Assembly (NCBI GenBank): GCA_963798455.1
Contig: CAWCTD010000003.1
Location: 1,302,001 to 1,366,000, forward strand
Reading direction: 5' to 3'
Source: CAWCTD01 sp963798455
GTDB taxonomy: Bacteria; Acidobacteriota; Terriglobia; Bryobacterales; Bryobacteraceae
Length of the DNA stretch: 64,000 bases
The translations under genes and the position numbers were made by a program. Of this stretch, positions 35,332 through 44,300 are shown in pieces. Below the pieces are notes generated by a model that searched no databases, was not told the origin of the DNA, and was given only the letters and a program-made list of their open reading frames with translations. Positions within the stretch are counted from its first letter, which is position 1. The number at the start of each line of letters is the position of its first letter.

Positions 35332-37143
35332 TCAGTGGGTCTCGATGCGCGTGACGCGTATCCCGAGCTCCCTCGCTCGTTCTTCTTGTGCTTGCGTGAG
35401 GGTTGGTGTTGCGAGGAAGAGCCGGTCTTGTGCTCGGCTGATGGCGACGTACGTGACGCGTTGTTGTTCGTCACTCGTGGCTGGTGGGTTGAGGATGTGG
35501 TTGAGGTGTTCTTGGGTTTCGACGTTGCTGCGGCCTCTGAGACACACGAGGACGTTCCGTCGTTCTGTTCCCTTGGCTTGGTGAATGGTCCGAGCGTCTC
35601 GTACCTCTTCGCTGTTCGTGAGTTTGACCGTGCGCAGGAGCGTGTCGCACGTGTACTGTTCGCTCGCTGTGAGGATCGCACCCCGGATGATCTGCTTCAG
35701 AGTGAGGCCTTGGAAGCTGCTTGTGAGGGTGGTGCCGCAGTGGTCGTAGGCCGCCCGTAGCGTCATCGTGTCGAGTGCCGGCCCAAGCCCATTGAGTGCT
35801 TCCAGGAGTGTGATGGCGATGGCGCGTCGCTGCTGTGCGGACCTTGGCGTCGGGCTTTGGAGTGGGGGTTTGAGTCTGCCGTTGGCGTGCCTGATGCCGC
35901 GCAGGATGGTCCTGGCTGCGGTGTCATAGCGGCGCTGGCGAGCGAACACGACACCCGCGAGGAGCTGGTGCATGAAGATCTTGCGGTCGCCGTCCGCATT
36001 CTCAACGGCATCCCACGGTTTCGTTATCGTTGCTGCATTGGGTTCTTGTGCTTCTTGGACGAGTGTGCCGGTACGCGCGACGATGAGCAATGATTCGTTG
36101 TCGGGGCCGAGCGTCTTCGCGTGTTGTGCGGCCACCGCGATCGCGCCGACAAGCAGTTGCACCGGCTCGCCTTCTTCTGCTCGCACGCCGTGTTGGGTGA
36201 GGCCGTCGCTTCTGACGTGGTTGAGCAACGAGATGATGCGGTCGGTGCTGCGTCGGTTGTTCGCGATGGTATACTCGTCGAGGTCTGGGAGTGTGAAGGT
36301 GCGGAAGTGTTCTGGTTGCGCGCCTGCGAAGCCGAAGATGGATTGTTCGGCGTCCCCGATCACGACGACGGTCGTTCCGTAGCTTACGAGCGTTCGTACG
36401 ATGTGTGTTTGTGCGGAGACGGTGTCTTGGAACTCGTCGATGAAGACAAAGGGATAGCGCGCGCTCAGGCACGACACGATGAGCGGGTACTCGAAAAGGA
36501 TGCGCGTCGCGAAGTATAGGACGTCATCGTGGTCAAGAATGCCGTCCGCCCAATAGAACGCCTTGTATTCGAGCAGGCGCTCTGCCGTGAGCAGCGCCTT
36601 GGTGGGGTTCCAGAGTTGTCGTTCTAGCCAATCAGGCAAGTCGACGCCAAGGTGCCATGCTCGTGGTTCGTCAGCCTGCATCCATCGGATATTCTCAAGT
36701 GCTTTCTTGAGGAGATCAAACTGTCTCGGGTCAAACACTCGTCGGCGCTGGTTGATGTCCCGCAGCCAGGCCTCCACTTTTCTGTGGTTGACGTGGTGCT
36801 CGTCGTGACCATCGACGAGGAGAGCGTTCACGATGGGTTGTCCGGCGTCGTTGTTGAGAAGGTGGAGGTATGGCTTGATGACGTTGCGGTAGAGGAAGCT
36901 GTGGATGGTTCCGGTGTCGGCTCGGTCGGCGTCGTTCCCGAGTTTTTGCTTGAGTTCGTCTGCGGCGACGTTCGTGTACGAGATCACGCCGATGCGAGCG
37001 TGCGAGTGGAGTTTCTTGGATCGTCGGATGACGTTCTTGGTGTGTTCGGCGAGCCAGTACGTCTTCCCTGCTCCGGGGCCGGCCGTGACGCGCGCGTGCC
37101 GGTCCGTGTCGAGGAGGAGCGTGTCGGAGGTGATCGTGGTCAT
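35332..37143 (-). CDS. UvrD/Rep-type helicase, GajB-like
   Basis: About 603 residues of a superfamily 1A helicase: Walker A TAGPGAGKTYWL (20-31), VISYTNVAADELKQKL (motif Ia), Walker B VFIDEFQDT (233-241), motif III VIGDAEQSIFGFAGA (261-275) and motif VI VTYVAISRAQDRL (563-575). The start at 37143 overlaps the stop of the OLD-nuclease gene by four bases (ATGA), so the two are translationally coupled. An open frame reaches further upstream to 37335 but overlaps the neighbour and has no helicase sequence. A helicase directly behind a class 2 OLD nuclease is the layout of the Gabija anti-phage system, where GajB joins GajA. It is longer than the best-known GajB. Confidence 0.85.
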   Translation of the reverse strand: MTTITSDTLLLDTDRHARVTAGPGAGKTYWLAEHTKNVIRRSKKLHSHARIGVISYTNVAADELKQKLGNDADRADTGTIHSFLYRNVIKPYLHLLNNDAGQPIVNALLVDGHDEHHVNHRKVEAWLRDINQRRRVFDPRQFDLLKKALENIRWMQADEPRAWHLGVDLPDWLERQLWNPTKALLTAERLLEYKAFYWADGILDHDDVLYFATRILFEYPLIVSCLSARYPFVFIDEFQDTVSAQTHIVRTLVSYGTTVVVIGDAEQSIFGFAGAQPEHFRTFTLPDLDEYTIANNRRSTDRIISLLNHVRSDGLTQHGVRAEEGEPVQLLVGAIAVAAQHAKTLGPDNESLLIVARTGTLVQEAQEPNAATITKPWDAVENADGDRKIFMHQLLAGVVFARQRRYDTAARTILRGIRHANGRLKPPLQSPTPRSAQQRRAIAITLLEALNGLGPALDTMTLRAAYDHCGTTLTSSFQGLTLKQIIRGAILTASEQYTCDTLLRTVKLTNSEEVRDARTIHQAKGTERRNVLVCLRGRSNVETQEHLNHILNPPATSDEQQRVTYVAISRAQDRLFLATPTLTQAQEERARELGIRVTRIETH

Positions 37144-39170
37144 GCGGCTGGCGTCGGCGCCTGGTTGGCTTGTGGCGTGGGGGCTGGTTGTCGACTCGCC
37201 CAGCGGATGGCTGTGGCGATGGCAGGTGGGACGGTGAATGCTTGGCTTGCTGGTGTTCCCGTTGCGTCCTTGAGCGCTTTGGCCAGGGCTAGGGCGTGTT
37301 CGCCTTTTGCATCTTCGAGGCTTCGTAGGTAGCACGTGGCGACGACATGGGCGGCGCGCTCGGATCCTGCCAGGTGCGCGGTGGCATCGCGTGCCGTGAT
37401 GAGCGTGTCAGCGAGTTCGTCGGGCGAGGCCGTCGCATCGTTGAAGAGTTCGCGGACGCGGGCTGCGTGGGTGCACGAGTCCGTGACGAGGAGCGCTCGC
37501 GTGTGGTTGTGGCGTGCGAGGTCGTACTCGAGCGTTTTCGTCCCGTGAGCGACCGTGATGTTGTTGCTGGCCGCGCACAGCGTGGTGAGTGCGGTGAGGA
37601 CGTCGGAGCGCGGCTTGTCCTCAAAGTCTGCCCCGGTGTTGAGCTCGTAGGGGTAGCACTTCATGAACTTCGCGTTGGGAACGCGGCGTTTTCTCGTGGG
37701 GTCAGCGTCGATGAGGCACGCGACCGGACGACGGAGCGCGAAGCATAACTCTTCTGGTGGGAGTCCTGCGCCGAAGAGCGGGACGAAGTGCTTGAACGTG
37801 ACGCCGCCGACGGGAATGAGGGCGACGTGGTGCTCTTCGAGGGAGCAACCAATGTGCTCAGCGAGGACGGGAACGAGGAGTTGTTCGGCGATGCCCTCGA
37901 CGAGGATCACGCCTTTGGAGAAGAGGAGGTTTGATTTTGTCGCGTCCAGGTAGCGTTCGACGTACGCTTTGGATGCCTTTCCTTGTGCGTTGTTCAGGAA
38001 GCACTTGCCGGGGTACGCGACGCGGGTTGTTGCCTCGTTGTCCGGGATAGTGAAGACGATGAGTTGGTCGAGTGGTGAGGCGCTCGTGATGTGGGTCGAG
38101 TGTGTCGTGATGAAGGCTTGTCGATTTCTCTTCGTGTCCTGGATGCGCTTTTCGAGGTGTTTGAGGAGTCTGTACTGGAGGGCGGGGTGCAGGTGCGCTT
38201 CTGGCTCCTCGATGCACAGGATGGGGAAGAGCGTCGCGTTCGTTCCCTTCTTGGCGGGGTCGGCTTGGTGGTCGAGGCTTGCAAGGACGAGCGAGATGTA
38301 GATGAGGTTGTTGTAGCCAAGGCCGTTATGTTCGGCGGGCAGGCTCATCCCGTTGTGCTCGACGTACAGTCGGAGTGCCGCAAGGACATCTTCTTCGCTG
38401 AGCGTGTCCGCGAGGTGCGGTTTGCCTCCTTCGAGTGCTCCCGTGTCGTTGACGAGTTGGAGGAGTGGGTCGAGGCTGATCCGTCCTCGCATGTGCGAGC
38501 CGAGGAGTGTCGTGAGCGTTCGGAATTCTTCGTTGCTCGCGGCTTGTTCTGCTGGTGTCTTGCCGTGGTCGCGGACTTGTCGCAGCAGTCGCTTGAGGAG
38601 TGGGTCCGTGCCGGAGAACAGCTCACGCCCGGCATCGCGGAGCGCATCGAGGGAGTGCAGGCTGATCTTGTCGAGGGAGTCCCGTTCTGCAGCGAGGCGG
38701 TTGTCGAGGGAGCCACCGTAAGTCTTCCCAACGTATTTGTCAAGGAATGACTCGATGACCCGGCGGTACCCGGTCTGATCCGCGACGGTCGCGAGTGCTT
38801 GTCGGCAGCGCTCCTCATCGTCGGATTCGAGCATGTACGTGTACGTTACTTGCGCTTCCCAGGGGGCATCGAGTTTGGTCAGCCAGGTCGCAACGAGCGC
38901 TTTGTCTTCAACCGTGTCTGTGGTCGACGAACGGAACGTGACGGTGATCGTGATGGCTGGCACCACGCGCATGTCTGTGCAGGGATGATGAAAGTCGAAG
39001 AACGCCGGTCGTCGACGGCGTCCCTGATCCAGCACCAGCTCAAGGGCCTTGATAAGCGTGGTCTTACCGGCATTATTCTCGCCGAGCAACACGTTCACAC
39101 CCGGCGAGAAGTGGACGGTTTCGTCGCCAAAGCAACGATAGTTGTGGATGCGTATGTCCGACAAGTACAT
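37140..39170 (-). CDS. OLD-family ATPase/TOPRIM endonuclease, GajA-like
   Basis: About 676 residues. The N-terminal ABC/SMC-type ATPase has IRIHNYRCFGDETVHF, Walker A LLGENNAGKTTL (28-39), GLGYNNLIYISLVLASL (283-299), Walker B LCIEEPEAHLHP (318-329) and the switch THSTHITS. The C-terminal TOPRIM domain has GVILVEGIAEQLLVPVLAEH (Glu about 425) and VACLIDADPT (488, 490). It ends with KTLEYDLARHN and KGEHALALAKAL. Such nucleases cut DNA under control of nucleotide levels. The start at 39170 (MYLSDIRIHNY) is chosen by family; a frame reaches 39191. Paired with the UvrD-like gene it forms a Gabija-type defence module. Both lie between two identical IS3 copies. Confidence 0.87.
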   Translation of the reverse strand: MYLSDIRIHNYRCFGDETVHFSPGVNVLLGENNAGKTTLIKALELVLDQGRRRRPAFFDFHHPCTDMRVVPAITITVTFRSSTTDTVEDKALVATWLTKLDAPWEAQVTYTYMLESDDEERCRQALATVADQTGYRRVIESFLDKYVGKTYGGSLDNRLAAERDSLDKISLHSLDALRDAGRELFSGTDPLLKRLLRQVRDHGKTPAEQAASNEEFRTLTTLLGSHMRGRISLDPLLQLVNDTGALEGGKPHLADTLSEEDVLAALRLYVEHNGMSLPAEHNGLGYNNLIYISLVLASLDHQADPAKKGTNATLFPILCIEEPEAHLHPALQYRLLKHLEKRIQDTKRNRQAFITTHSTHITSASPLDQLIVFTIPDNEATTRVAYPGKCFLNNAQGKASKAYVERYLDATKSNLLFSKGVILVEGIAEQLLVPVLAEHIGCSLEEHHVALIPVGGVTFKHFVPLFGAGLPPEELCFALRRPVACLIDADPTRKRRVPNAKFMKCYPYELNTGADFEDKPRSDVLTALTTLCAASNNITVAHGTKTLEYDLARHNHTRALLVTDSCTHAARVRELFNDATASPDELADTLITARDATAHLAGSERAAHVVATCYLRSLEDAKGEHALALAKALKDATGTPASQAFTVPPAIATAIRWASRQPAPTPQANQAPTPAA

Positions 39171-39752
39171 GACGCCCACAACGTACCACATCCACGTTCA
39201 TAAGCGTGCCGGACAAGTCCTGGCCGACGATGATTCGCTTCTGGTTGGCGACGTTGATGAAGGAGACATCCAGACCGCTCGACCATGGAATAGATCCTCA
39301 TTTGCGGCCAGCGTTTCTTGAATGCCAGTTGGCGGCGGGAACGCTCCGCCGGTCGGGAGCACTTGGATGGGCGCAGACTCGCAAACTACTGGAGTCGCCG
39401 AACATTGGCCGATGTTGCCGGTCCGAGCCAACCGACGTTCTAAGGAAGTCGCCCGGATTTGTCCTGACAAGTCGGCTTGGCTCCGGTGATCCTGCGCGTC
39501 GGCAAGTTGACGGAAAACGCCCGAGCCGTAGATGTGCGCCGGTTGGCGCGCCAGAAGTCTGCCAGATCACTACTCGGAAACGCCCTTCCCACCTCCGAAT
39601 TCCAGCCCAGATGGGCGGAGACTCGGCCGCCCGGATAACTCCCCGGCCCACCGCGACCTCCACAGCCGCCGCCCAGGGACATCTCTGCCTCTCCCCGCCC
39701 GCCCCTCCCCCAATCACCCAATCACATTCCCGGTCCCCCAGTCGCCTTGTCC
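39171..39752. other. upstream region of the OLD nuclease, no clear gene
   Basis: A promoter for the defence pair should lie here, but I cannot pick one. The last 100 bases before IS copy 2 are C-rich simple sequence (CAATCACCCAATCACATTCC-like) that resumes on the other side of the IS, so the IS was inserted into the upstream region of the gene at 41406. Confidence 0.5.
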
Positions 39753-39806
39753 CCCTGGAGTGCACCCCAAAAGTGAGACACGAAGTTAAGGGGCCGAATA
39801 CATTGA

Positions 39807-40196
39807 ATGGAGAGAGGTATGGATTTGGCCCGACGAGTTTACAGCCGCGACCTGAAGGTTGCTGCGATGCGAGAGATCGACACTGGGCGGACGGTCGGTG
39901 AGGTCGCCCGCCAGTTGGAACTGAGCCCGCACCTGCTGGAACGGTGGCGGGGCGAGTGGCGAGCGCGCGGTGAATCGGCCTTTCCGGGAGTAGGCCGGCG
40001 TGGAATGTCTCCCGTCTTGACGGAGTTGCAGCGGATCGCCGAGTTGGAGCGCAAGATTGGCCAACTGGCGATGGAGAACGATTTTTTAAAAAAGGCCTTG
40101 CGGCATTTCAGGGATCATCACCCACCCACCGTCGTCACTGGCGAGGTTGCTTGTTTGAAGAGATCCGGGAAGCTGGCACCCAAGGCCAAGCCGTGA
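39807..40196 (+). CDS. IS3-family transposase OrfA (copy 2)
   Basis: Protein identical to that at 33144-33533: helix-turn-helix plus leucine-zipper-like region. It overlaps orfB in the -1 frame. Confidence 0.9.
   Translation: MERGMDLARRVYSRDLKVAAMREIDTGRTVGEVARQLELSPHLLERWRGEWRARGESAFPGVGRRGMSPVLTELQRIAELERKIGQLAMENDFLKKALRHFRDHHPPTVVTGEVACLKRSGKLAPKAKP
40088..40094 (+). promoter_or_regulatory. A-AAA-AAG slippery site for programmed -1 frameshifting (copy 2)
   Basis: Equivalent to 33425-33431 in the first copy. Confidence 0.8.
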
Positions 40197-41005
40197 ATGC
40201 CCTGTGCCAGATGACCGGACTGAGCCGGGCCAGCTACTACCGCTGGCGAGTGCCACCGCAGGACTGCCCGGTGGAGATGGAGTTGCGTGACGCGATGCAA
40301 GACATCGCCCTCCAGTCCCCGGCCTATGGCTACCGCAGGATCACGGCGGAGCTCGAGCGCCGCGGCTTTGAGGCGAACCACAAGCACGTGCTGCGTCTGA
40401 TGCGTGAGGATAACCTGCTGTGCCTGCGCCACAAGTCCTTTGTGGTCACGACCGATTCACGGCATGCTCTGCCGGTCTACCCGAACCTGGCGCAAGGCAT
40501 CCTCCCTGATGCGATCAACCAACTCTGGGTCGCCGACATCACCTATATCCGGCTGCGCAGGGAGTTTGTGTACTTGGCGGTGTTGCTGGATGCGTTTTCG
40601 CGGCGAGTGATCGGATGGGCCCTGGGCCGCACCTTGGAGGCCCAGTTGGCCCTTTCCGCACTGCGGATGGCGCTGCGCCAGCGCCATCCGGGGCCAGGGC
40701 TGGTGCATCATTCCGATCGTGGCGTTCAGTATGCCTCATATGACTACACCGATCTGCTGAAAGAGCACAAGATCAGGATCAGCATGAGCCGCAAGGGGAA
40801 TCCGTACGACAATGCCGCCTGCGAGTCCTTCATGAAGACGCTGAAGTACGAGGAGGTTTACCGAACCGAGTACCGGGACTTGGCCGACGCCTACGCCTCG
40901 ATCGGTGAGTTCATCGAGCGTGTCTACAACCAGCAAAGACTCCACTCGGCTCTGGGCTATGTGCCACCGGCCGAGTTCGAGCAGAACGCGGGGGCCCGAC
41001 CATGA
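40151..41005 (+). CDS. IS3-family transposase OrfB (copy 2)
   Basis: Protein identical to that at 33488-34342, with D129, D189 and E225 of the DDE triad present. Confidence 0.94.
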   Translation: MFEEIREAGTQGQAVNALCQMTGLSRASYYRWRVPPQDCPVEMELRDAMQDIALQSPAYGYRRITAELERRGFEANHKHVLRLMREDNLLCLRHKSFVVTTDSRHALPVYPNLAQGILPDAINQLWVADITYIRLRREFVYLAVLLDAFSRRVIGWALGRTLEAQLALSALRMALRQRHPGPGLVHHSDRGVQYASYDYTDLLKEHKIRISMSRKGNPYDNAACESFMKTLKYEEVYRTEYRDLADAYASIGEFIERVYNQQRLHSALGYVPPAEFEQNAGARP

Positions 41006-41405
41006 GGTTGCTCGGCGACCGGATCTTCACCGGGGGGCTCCGCCCCCAGGCCCCTGGGATTTATCGCCTTCCGGCCAAAATGGCTGCTTTCGGAGGCGGC
41101 CAAGGCCGCCCCCTGCCATTCCGGCTGCTGAGTCGGCGCTCGGGTTGCGTCCCCGCAGTGCCCTATCCTCCGCTCAGGTACTTCCAGAGTGGAAAACATC
41201 AACCCCGCCGTGCAATACTTTTCCATCGAACGGCGACTACCCCCTTAACTCGCTGTCTCACGCCAGGGGTTCACTTCACCCGGTCCGCATCTCCTTCTCA
41301 GTCAGCCACTTCCCTCAATCCACGCTCCACGATCCACGTTCCACCCCCTACAATCAAAGGCGCCTGCCATCGCGCCACTTCCCTCCCAAGGAGTCATCCG
41401 CCTTT

Positions 41406-42104
41406 ATGGCCTCTCAAGAACAGATCGATGCCAACCGCGCCAATGCCCAGCACAGCACCGGTCCCAAAACCCCCGAGGGCAAAGCCGCCTCCCGCCTCAA
41501 TGCCCTCAAGCACGGCCTCACCGCCCGCCACGCCGTCATTACCGGCGAGGACACCGAAGACTTCGAACAGACGCTCCAGGCTTTCCTGGATCACCTCCAG
41601 CCCGTCGGCCCTGTCGAAACCCTCCTGGTCCAGCAGATCGTCATGGCCTCCTGGCGCCTCGCCCGCCTTCGCAACCTGGAAACCGGCCTCTTCAAGCTCC
41701 GCCTGCTCGAGGAAGAGCCAAACATAGACAGGGAATACGAGCGCCTCATCCCTCAGGCGCGCCTCGCTTTCGCTTTCTACCACGACTGCAACGGCCGGGA
41801 CTCCTTCACCACCCTGGCCCGCTACGAAACCCGCGTCGAGCGCGCTCTCTACCGCGCCCTCCACGAGCTCCGGCGCCTTCAGTCCGCCCGGGCCCAGCCT
41901 TCGTCCCCTGGCCCCCAGCCGTTAGCCCCCAGTCCCGAGCTCAACCCCTCATCAAAAAGCGACCAAACGAACCCAAATTCCAATGCTCCAGATCACACAA
42001 TCACGCGGTCGCCAAATCTCCAAATCACCAATTCACCAAATCTCGTCGCTATGGGCCGCGCGGGCCCAATTCTTCCTGGAGGTAGACTGAGAATAGGCGA
42101 ATGA
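41406..42104 (+). CDS. small conserved acidobacterial protein of unknown function (NRANAQHSTGPKT family)
   Basis: The 232-residue protein starts at an ATG preceded by AAGGAG. Its N-terminus (IDANRANAQHSTGPKTPEGK, SRLNALKHGLTARHAV) is a recurrent motif in acidobacterial genomes, known to me from memory of related sequences; its function is unknown. The middle part is helical (VETLLVQQIVMASWRLARLR, YETRVERALYRALHELRR). After about residue 165 it becomes low-complexity and rich in Pro, Ser and Asn (SPNLQITNSPNL), probably translated intergenic repeat. The stop overlaps the next start (ATGA). A longer open frame from 40905 runs out of the IS and is not the gene. Confidence 0.7.
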   Translation: MASQEQIDANRANAQHSTGPKTPEGKAASRLNALKHGLTARHAVITGEDTEDFEQTLQAFLDHLQPVGPVETLLVQQIVMASWRLARLRNLETGLFKLRLLEEEPNIDREYERLIPQARLAFAFYHDCNGRDSFTTLARYETRVERALYRALHELRRLQSARAQPSSPGPQPLAPSPELNPSSKSDQTNPNSNAPDHTITRSPNLQITNSPNLVAMGRAGPILPGGRLRIGE

Positions 42105-43219
42105 TCAGCGCCATTGCCGTGCTTTTCCTCGCGCTCGCCCAAGCCACGGATTTTACCGGCCAAGGGCTCAAGGCGCTGGATGCCAAGGACTACGCCAGCG
42201 CGGTGCAGTACTTGTCCAAGGCGGTCGAAGCCGATCCGAAGGATTACGCGGCTCAGTTCAACCTGGCGCTTGCCAACAGCTTGCTCGGCAAGGAGACCGT
42301 CGCGATTGCCGGGTACAAGACCGTCCTGGAGTTGAAACCCGGTCTGTACCAGGCCCAGGTGAATCTCGGTGTTCTCCTGCTGGACCAGAAGCAGGCGAGC
42401 GAAGCGGCCCCGCTCCTGGAGGCGGCGGTTGCGCAGAAGCCCCAGGAATTCCGGCCCAACTTCTATCTTGCCGAGGCCCTCCTGGCGACGGGGGAGTTTG
42501 CCAGGGCCGAGCAGTACTACGTGGCCGCCGGCAAGCTGGATCCGAAATCCGCCGCCGTGGAAGCGGGGCTGGGCCGCGCGCGGGCGCGTCAGAAGCGGTT
42601 GGAGGAGGCCGCGGTGGACTTCCGGAAGGCGGCCGAACTCGATCCAAGTTACAAGACCGAGTTGCTCGAATTGGCCACCCTGTACGAGGACAGCGGTCAA
42701 CTGGAGAAAGCCCTGGAACTTTACGCCCAGTTCCCCGACAACGTCGCCGCGCGTGAACGCATGGCCATACTTTACATCAAGACCGGCAAGCAGGCGGAGG
42801 CGGCACCGTTACTGGAGCAGATACTGGCCAAGGAACCAGAAAACGTCGGCCTGCGGCTGACCTACGGCCGGGTCTTGCGGGACCTTAAGAAGTACCCGGC
42901 CGCCGCCGCAGAGTTCCTCCGTGTTGTCCAAGCCAAGCCGGATTTGGTGGAGGCCTGGGGGGAACTGGCCGGCATGTTGGTCCTTCTGGAGAACTATCCG
43001 GGGGCTCTGGCAGCACTGGACCGCTTGAAGGCGCTCGGCGCGGAGACGCCAGGCCACCTCTACCTGCGCGCCATCATTCTCGACAAGACCAGGCAACTCC
43101 GTCCGGCCCTGGAGAACTACCAGGCATTCCTGGCCCAAAGCCAGGGAAAGAATCCGAACGAGGAATTCCTCGCCCGGCAAAGAGTCCGCATCATAGAGAA
43201 GGAGCTGAACGAGCGGTGA
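42101..43219 (+). CDS. exported TPR protein
   Basis: The 372-residue protein has a short N-terminal signal-like helix (MISAIAVLFLALAQA) and then about nine TPR units spanning 18-340, for example LKALDAKDYASAVQYLSKAV, LLLDQKQASEAAPLLEAAVA and AGMLVLLENYPGALAALDRL. TPR arrays are scaffolds for protein-protein contact, here probably in the periplasm. It is the second gene of a run of four with four-base overlaps, so it is coupled to the three genes that follow. Confidence 0.82.
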   Translation: MISAIAVLFLALAQATDFTGQGLKALDAKDYASAVQYLSKAVEADPKDYAAQFNLALANSLLGKETVAIAGYKTVLELKPGLYQAQVNLGVLLLDQKQASEAAPLLEAAVAQKPQEFRPNFYLAEALLATGEFARAEQYYVAAGKLDPKSAAVEAGLGRARARQKRLEEAAVDFRKAAELDPSYKTELLELATLYEDSGQLEKALELYAQFPDNVAARERMAILYIKTGKQAEAAPLLEQILAKEPENVGLRLTYGRVLRDLKKYPAAAAEFLRVVQAKPDLVEAWGELAGMLVLLENYPGALAALDRLKALGAETPGHLYLRAIILDKTRQLRPALENYQAFLAQSQGKNPNEEFLARQRVRIIEKELNER

Positions 43220-43674
43220 TTCGGACCAGGCTCATCGTCGCTGTCGCGCTCGTGGCCTTCGCTGGAACTGTCGAACTCCGGGCGGACTTGTCGAAGGCCA
43301 GGGCGGAGCGGAACCTCGAGAGGCGCGCTCGCCTGGCCCTCGACAACGCCGGCAGCCAGTTGCGGGTCGCCTCGGATGCGTACAAGTCGGGCGATTGGCG
43401 AAAGACTACGGCGGCGCTGGATGAATTGCGCGAATCGGTGGACCTGGCCTACGCTTCGCTCAAGGAGACCGGGAAGAACCCGCGCAATTCCGGCCAGTTC
43501 AAGAACCTGGAGATCAAAAGCAGGGGCCTGCTGAAGACTCTGGGGGATTTCCTGCAGAGAATGGCCTTCGAGGAGCGTGAACAGTTGCAGCCCCTGGTCG
43601 ATCACATCCAGGGGGTACACGACGAGGTCCTGGAAAGCATTATGTCACCCCCGAAAAGGAAGGGAAATCGATGA
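43216..43674 (+). CDS. small exported helical protein of unknown function
   Basis: The 152-residue protein starts at a GTG that overlaps the TPR stop (GTGA). A signal peptide (IRTRLIVAVALVAFAGTVEL) is followed by helical, charged sequence (ARLALDNAGSQLRVASDAYK, LDELRESVDLAYASLKETG). No family is recognised. It may pack against its TPR neighbour, but this is a guess from coupling. Confidence 0.65.
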   Translation: MIRTRLIVAVALVAFAGTVELRADLSKARAERNLERRARLALDNAGSQLRVASDAYKSGDWRKTTAALDELRESVDLAYASLKETGKNPRNSGQFKNLEIKSRGLLKTLGDFLQRMAFEEREQLQPLVDHIQGVHDEVLESIMSPPKRKGNR

Positions 43675-44297
43675 GAGCACTGCTCGTTCTCGTCTGCCTT
43701 CTGGCCGCTCTGCCCTCTGCAGCCCAACGCGACTTCCTCACGGCGGCGGAGATCGATCAGATCCGCGAGGTCCAGGAGCCGAACGCCCGCCTGCAACTCT
43801 ACGTCGGATTCGCCAAACAGCGCGTGACCCTTCTACAGCAGTTGGTGGCGAAAGAGAAAGTGGGCCGCAGCGGCATGATCCACGACGTGCTGGATGAATA
43901 CTCCCAGATCATTGATGCGATGGACACGGTGACCGACGACGCCCTCCGGCGCCGCCTTCCCCTGGACACGGGGACCAAAACTGTCGCCGATGGGGAAAAG
44001 GAGATGCTGGCCTCGCTCACCAAGGTTTCGGAAAGCAAGCCCAAGGACCTGGAACTCTACCGGTTCGCGCTCGAACAGGCGATCTCCGCCACCCAAGACA
44101 GCCTGGAACTGGCCCAAGAAGACGTGAAGCGCCGCGCCGCCGATGTGGACGCCCAGGACGCGAAGGAGAAGAAAGAGCGGGAAGCCCTGATGCGTCCCGA
44201 GGAGGTCGAGGCCAAGCGCACGGCCCAGAAGAAAGAGGAGGAGCAGAAGAAGAAGGTCCCCACCTTAAGGCGTCCGGGCGAGAAGGAGAACCCCTAG
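43671..44297 (+). CDS. exported helical/coiled-coil protein of unknown function
   Basis: 208 residues with a signal peptide (MRALLVLVCLLAALPSAAQ). Residues 25-155 are helical (EIDQIREVQEPNARLQLYVG, YSQIIDAMDTVTDDALRRR). The C-terminal 60 residues are highly charged with Lys/Glu runs (DAKEKKEREALMRPEEVEAK). The start overlaps the previous stop (ATGA). No known family is recognised. It seems to belong with the two genes before it as an exported set. Confidence 0.65.
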   Translation: MRALLVLVCLLAALPSAAQRDFLTAAEIDQIREVQEPNARLQLYVGFAKQRVTLLQQLVAKEKVGRSGMIHDVLDEYSQIIDAMDTVTDDALRRRLPLDTGTKTVADGEKEMLASLTKVSESKPKDLELYRFALEQAISATQDSLELAQEDVKRRAADVDAQDAKEKKEREALMRPEEVEAKRTAQKKEEEQKKKVPTLRRPGEKENP

Positions 44298-44300
44298 AGA

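Larger units (their letters stand above)
39756..41278 (+). mobile_element. IS3-family insertion sequence, copy 2 (1523 bp)
   Basis: Same length, orientation and, as far as compared, same sequence as copy 1, displaced by 6663 bases. It also has CCC on each side (39753-39755 and 41279-41281). The insertion splits a non-coding region upstream of the gene at 41406. Confidence 0.93.

Noticed and set aside
35086..35760. Plus-strand open frame of 224 codons near the helicase 3' end
   Set aside because: Most of it is antisense to the UvrD-type helicase and it has no ribosome site.
33093..41278. A composite transposon carrying the Gabija-like pair as cargo
   Set aside because: The codons missing from the DUF4159 gene lie at the inner flank of IS copy 1, and the C-rich sequence on both sides of copy 2 is continuous. 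Each IS therefore inserted alone, with its own CCC duplication.
40905..42104. A 399-residue protein running from the IS3 end into the small acidobacterial protein
   Set aside because: The first half is out-of-frame IS sequence. The real gene starts at 41406 behind AAGGAG.
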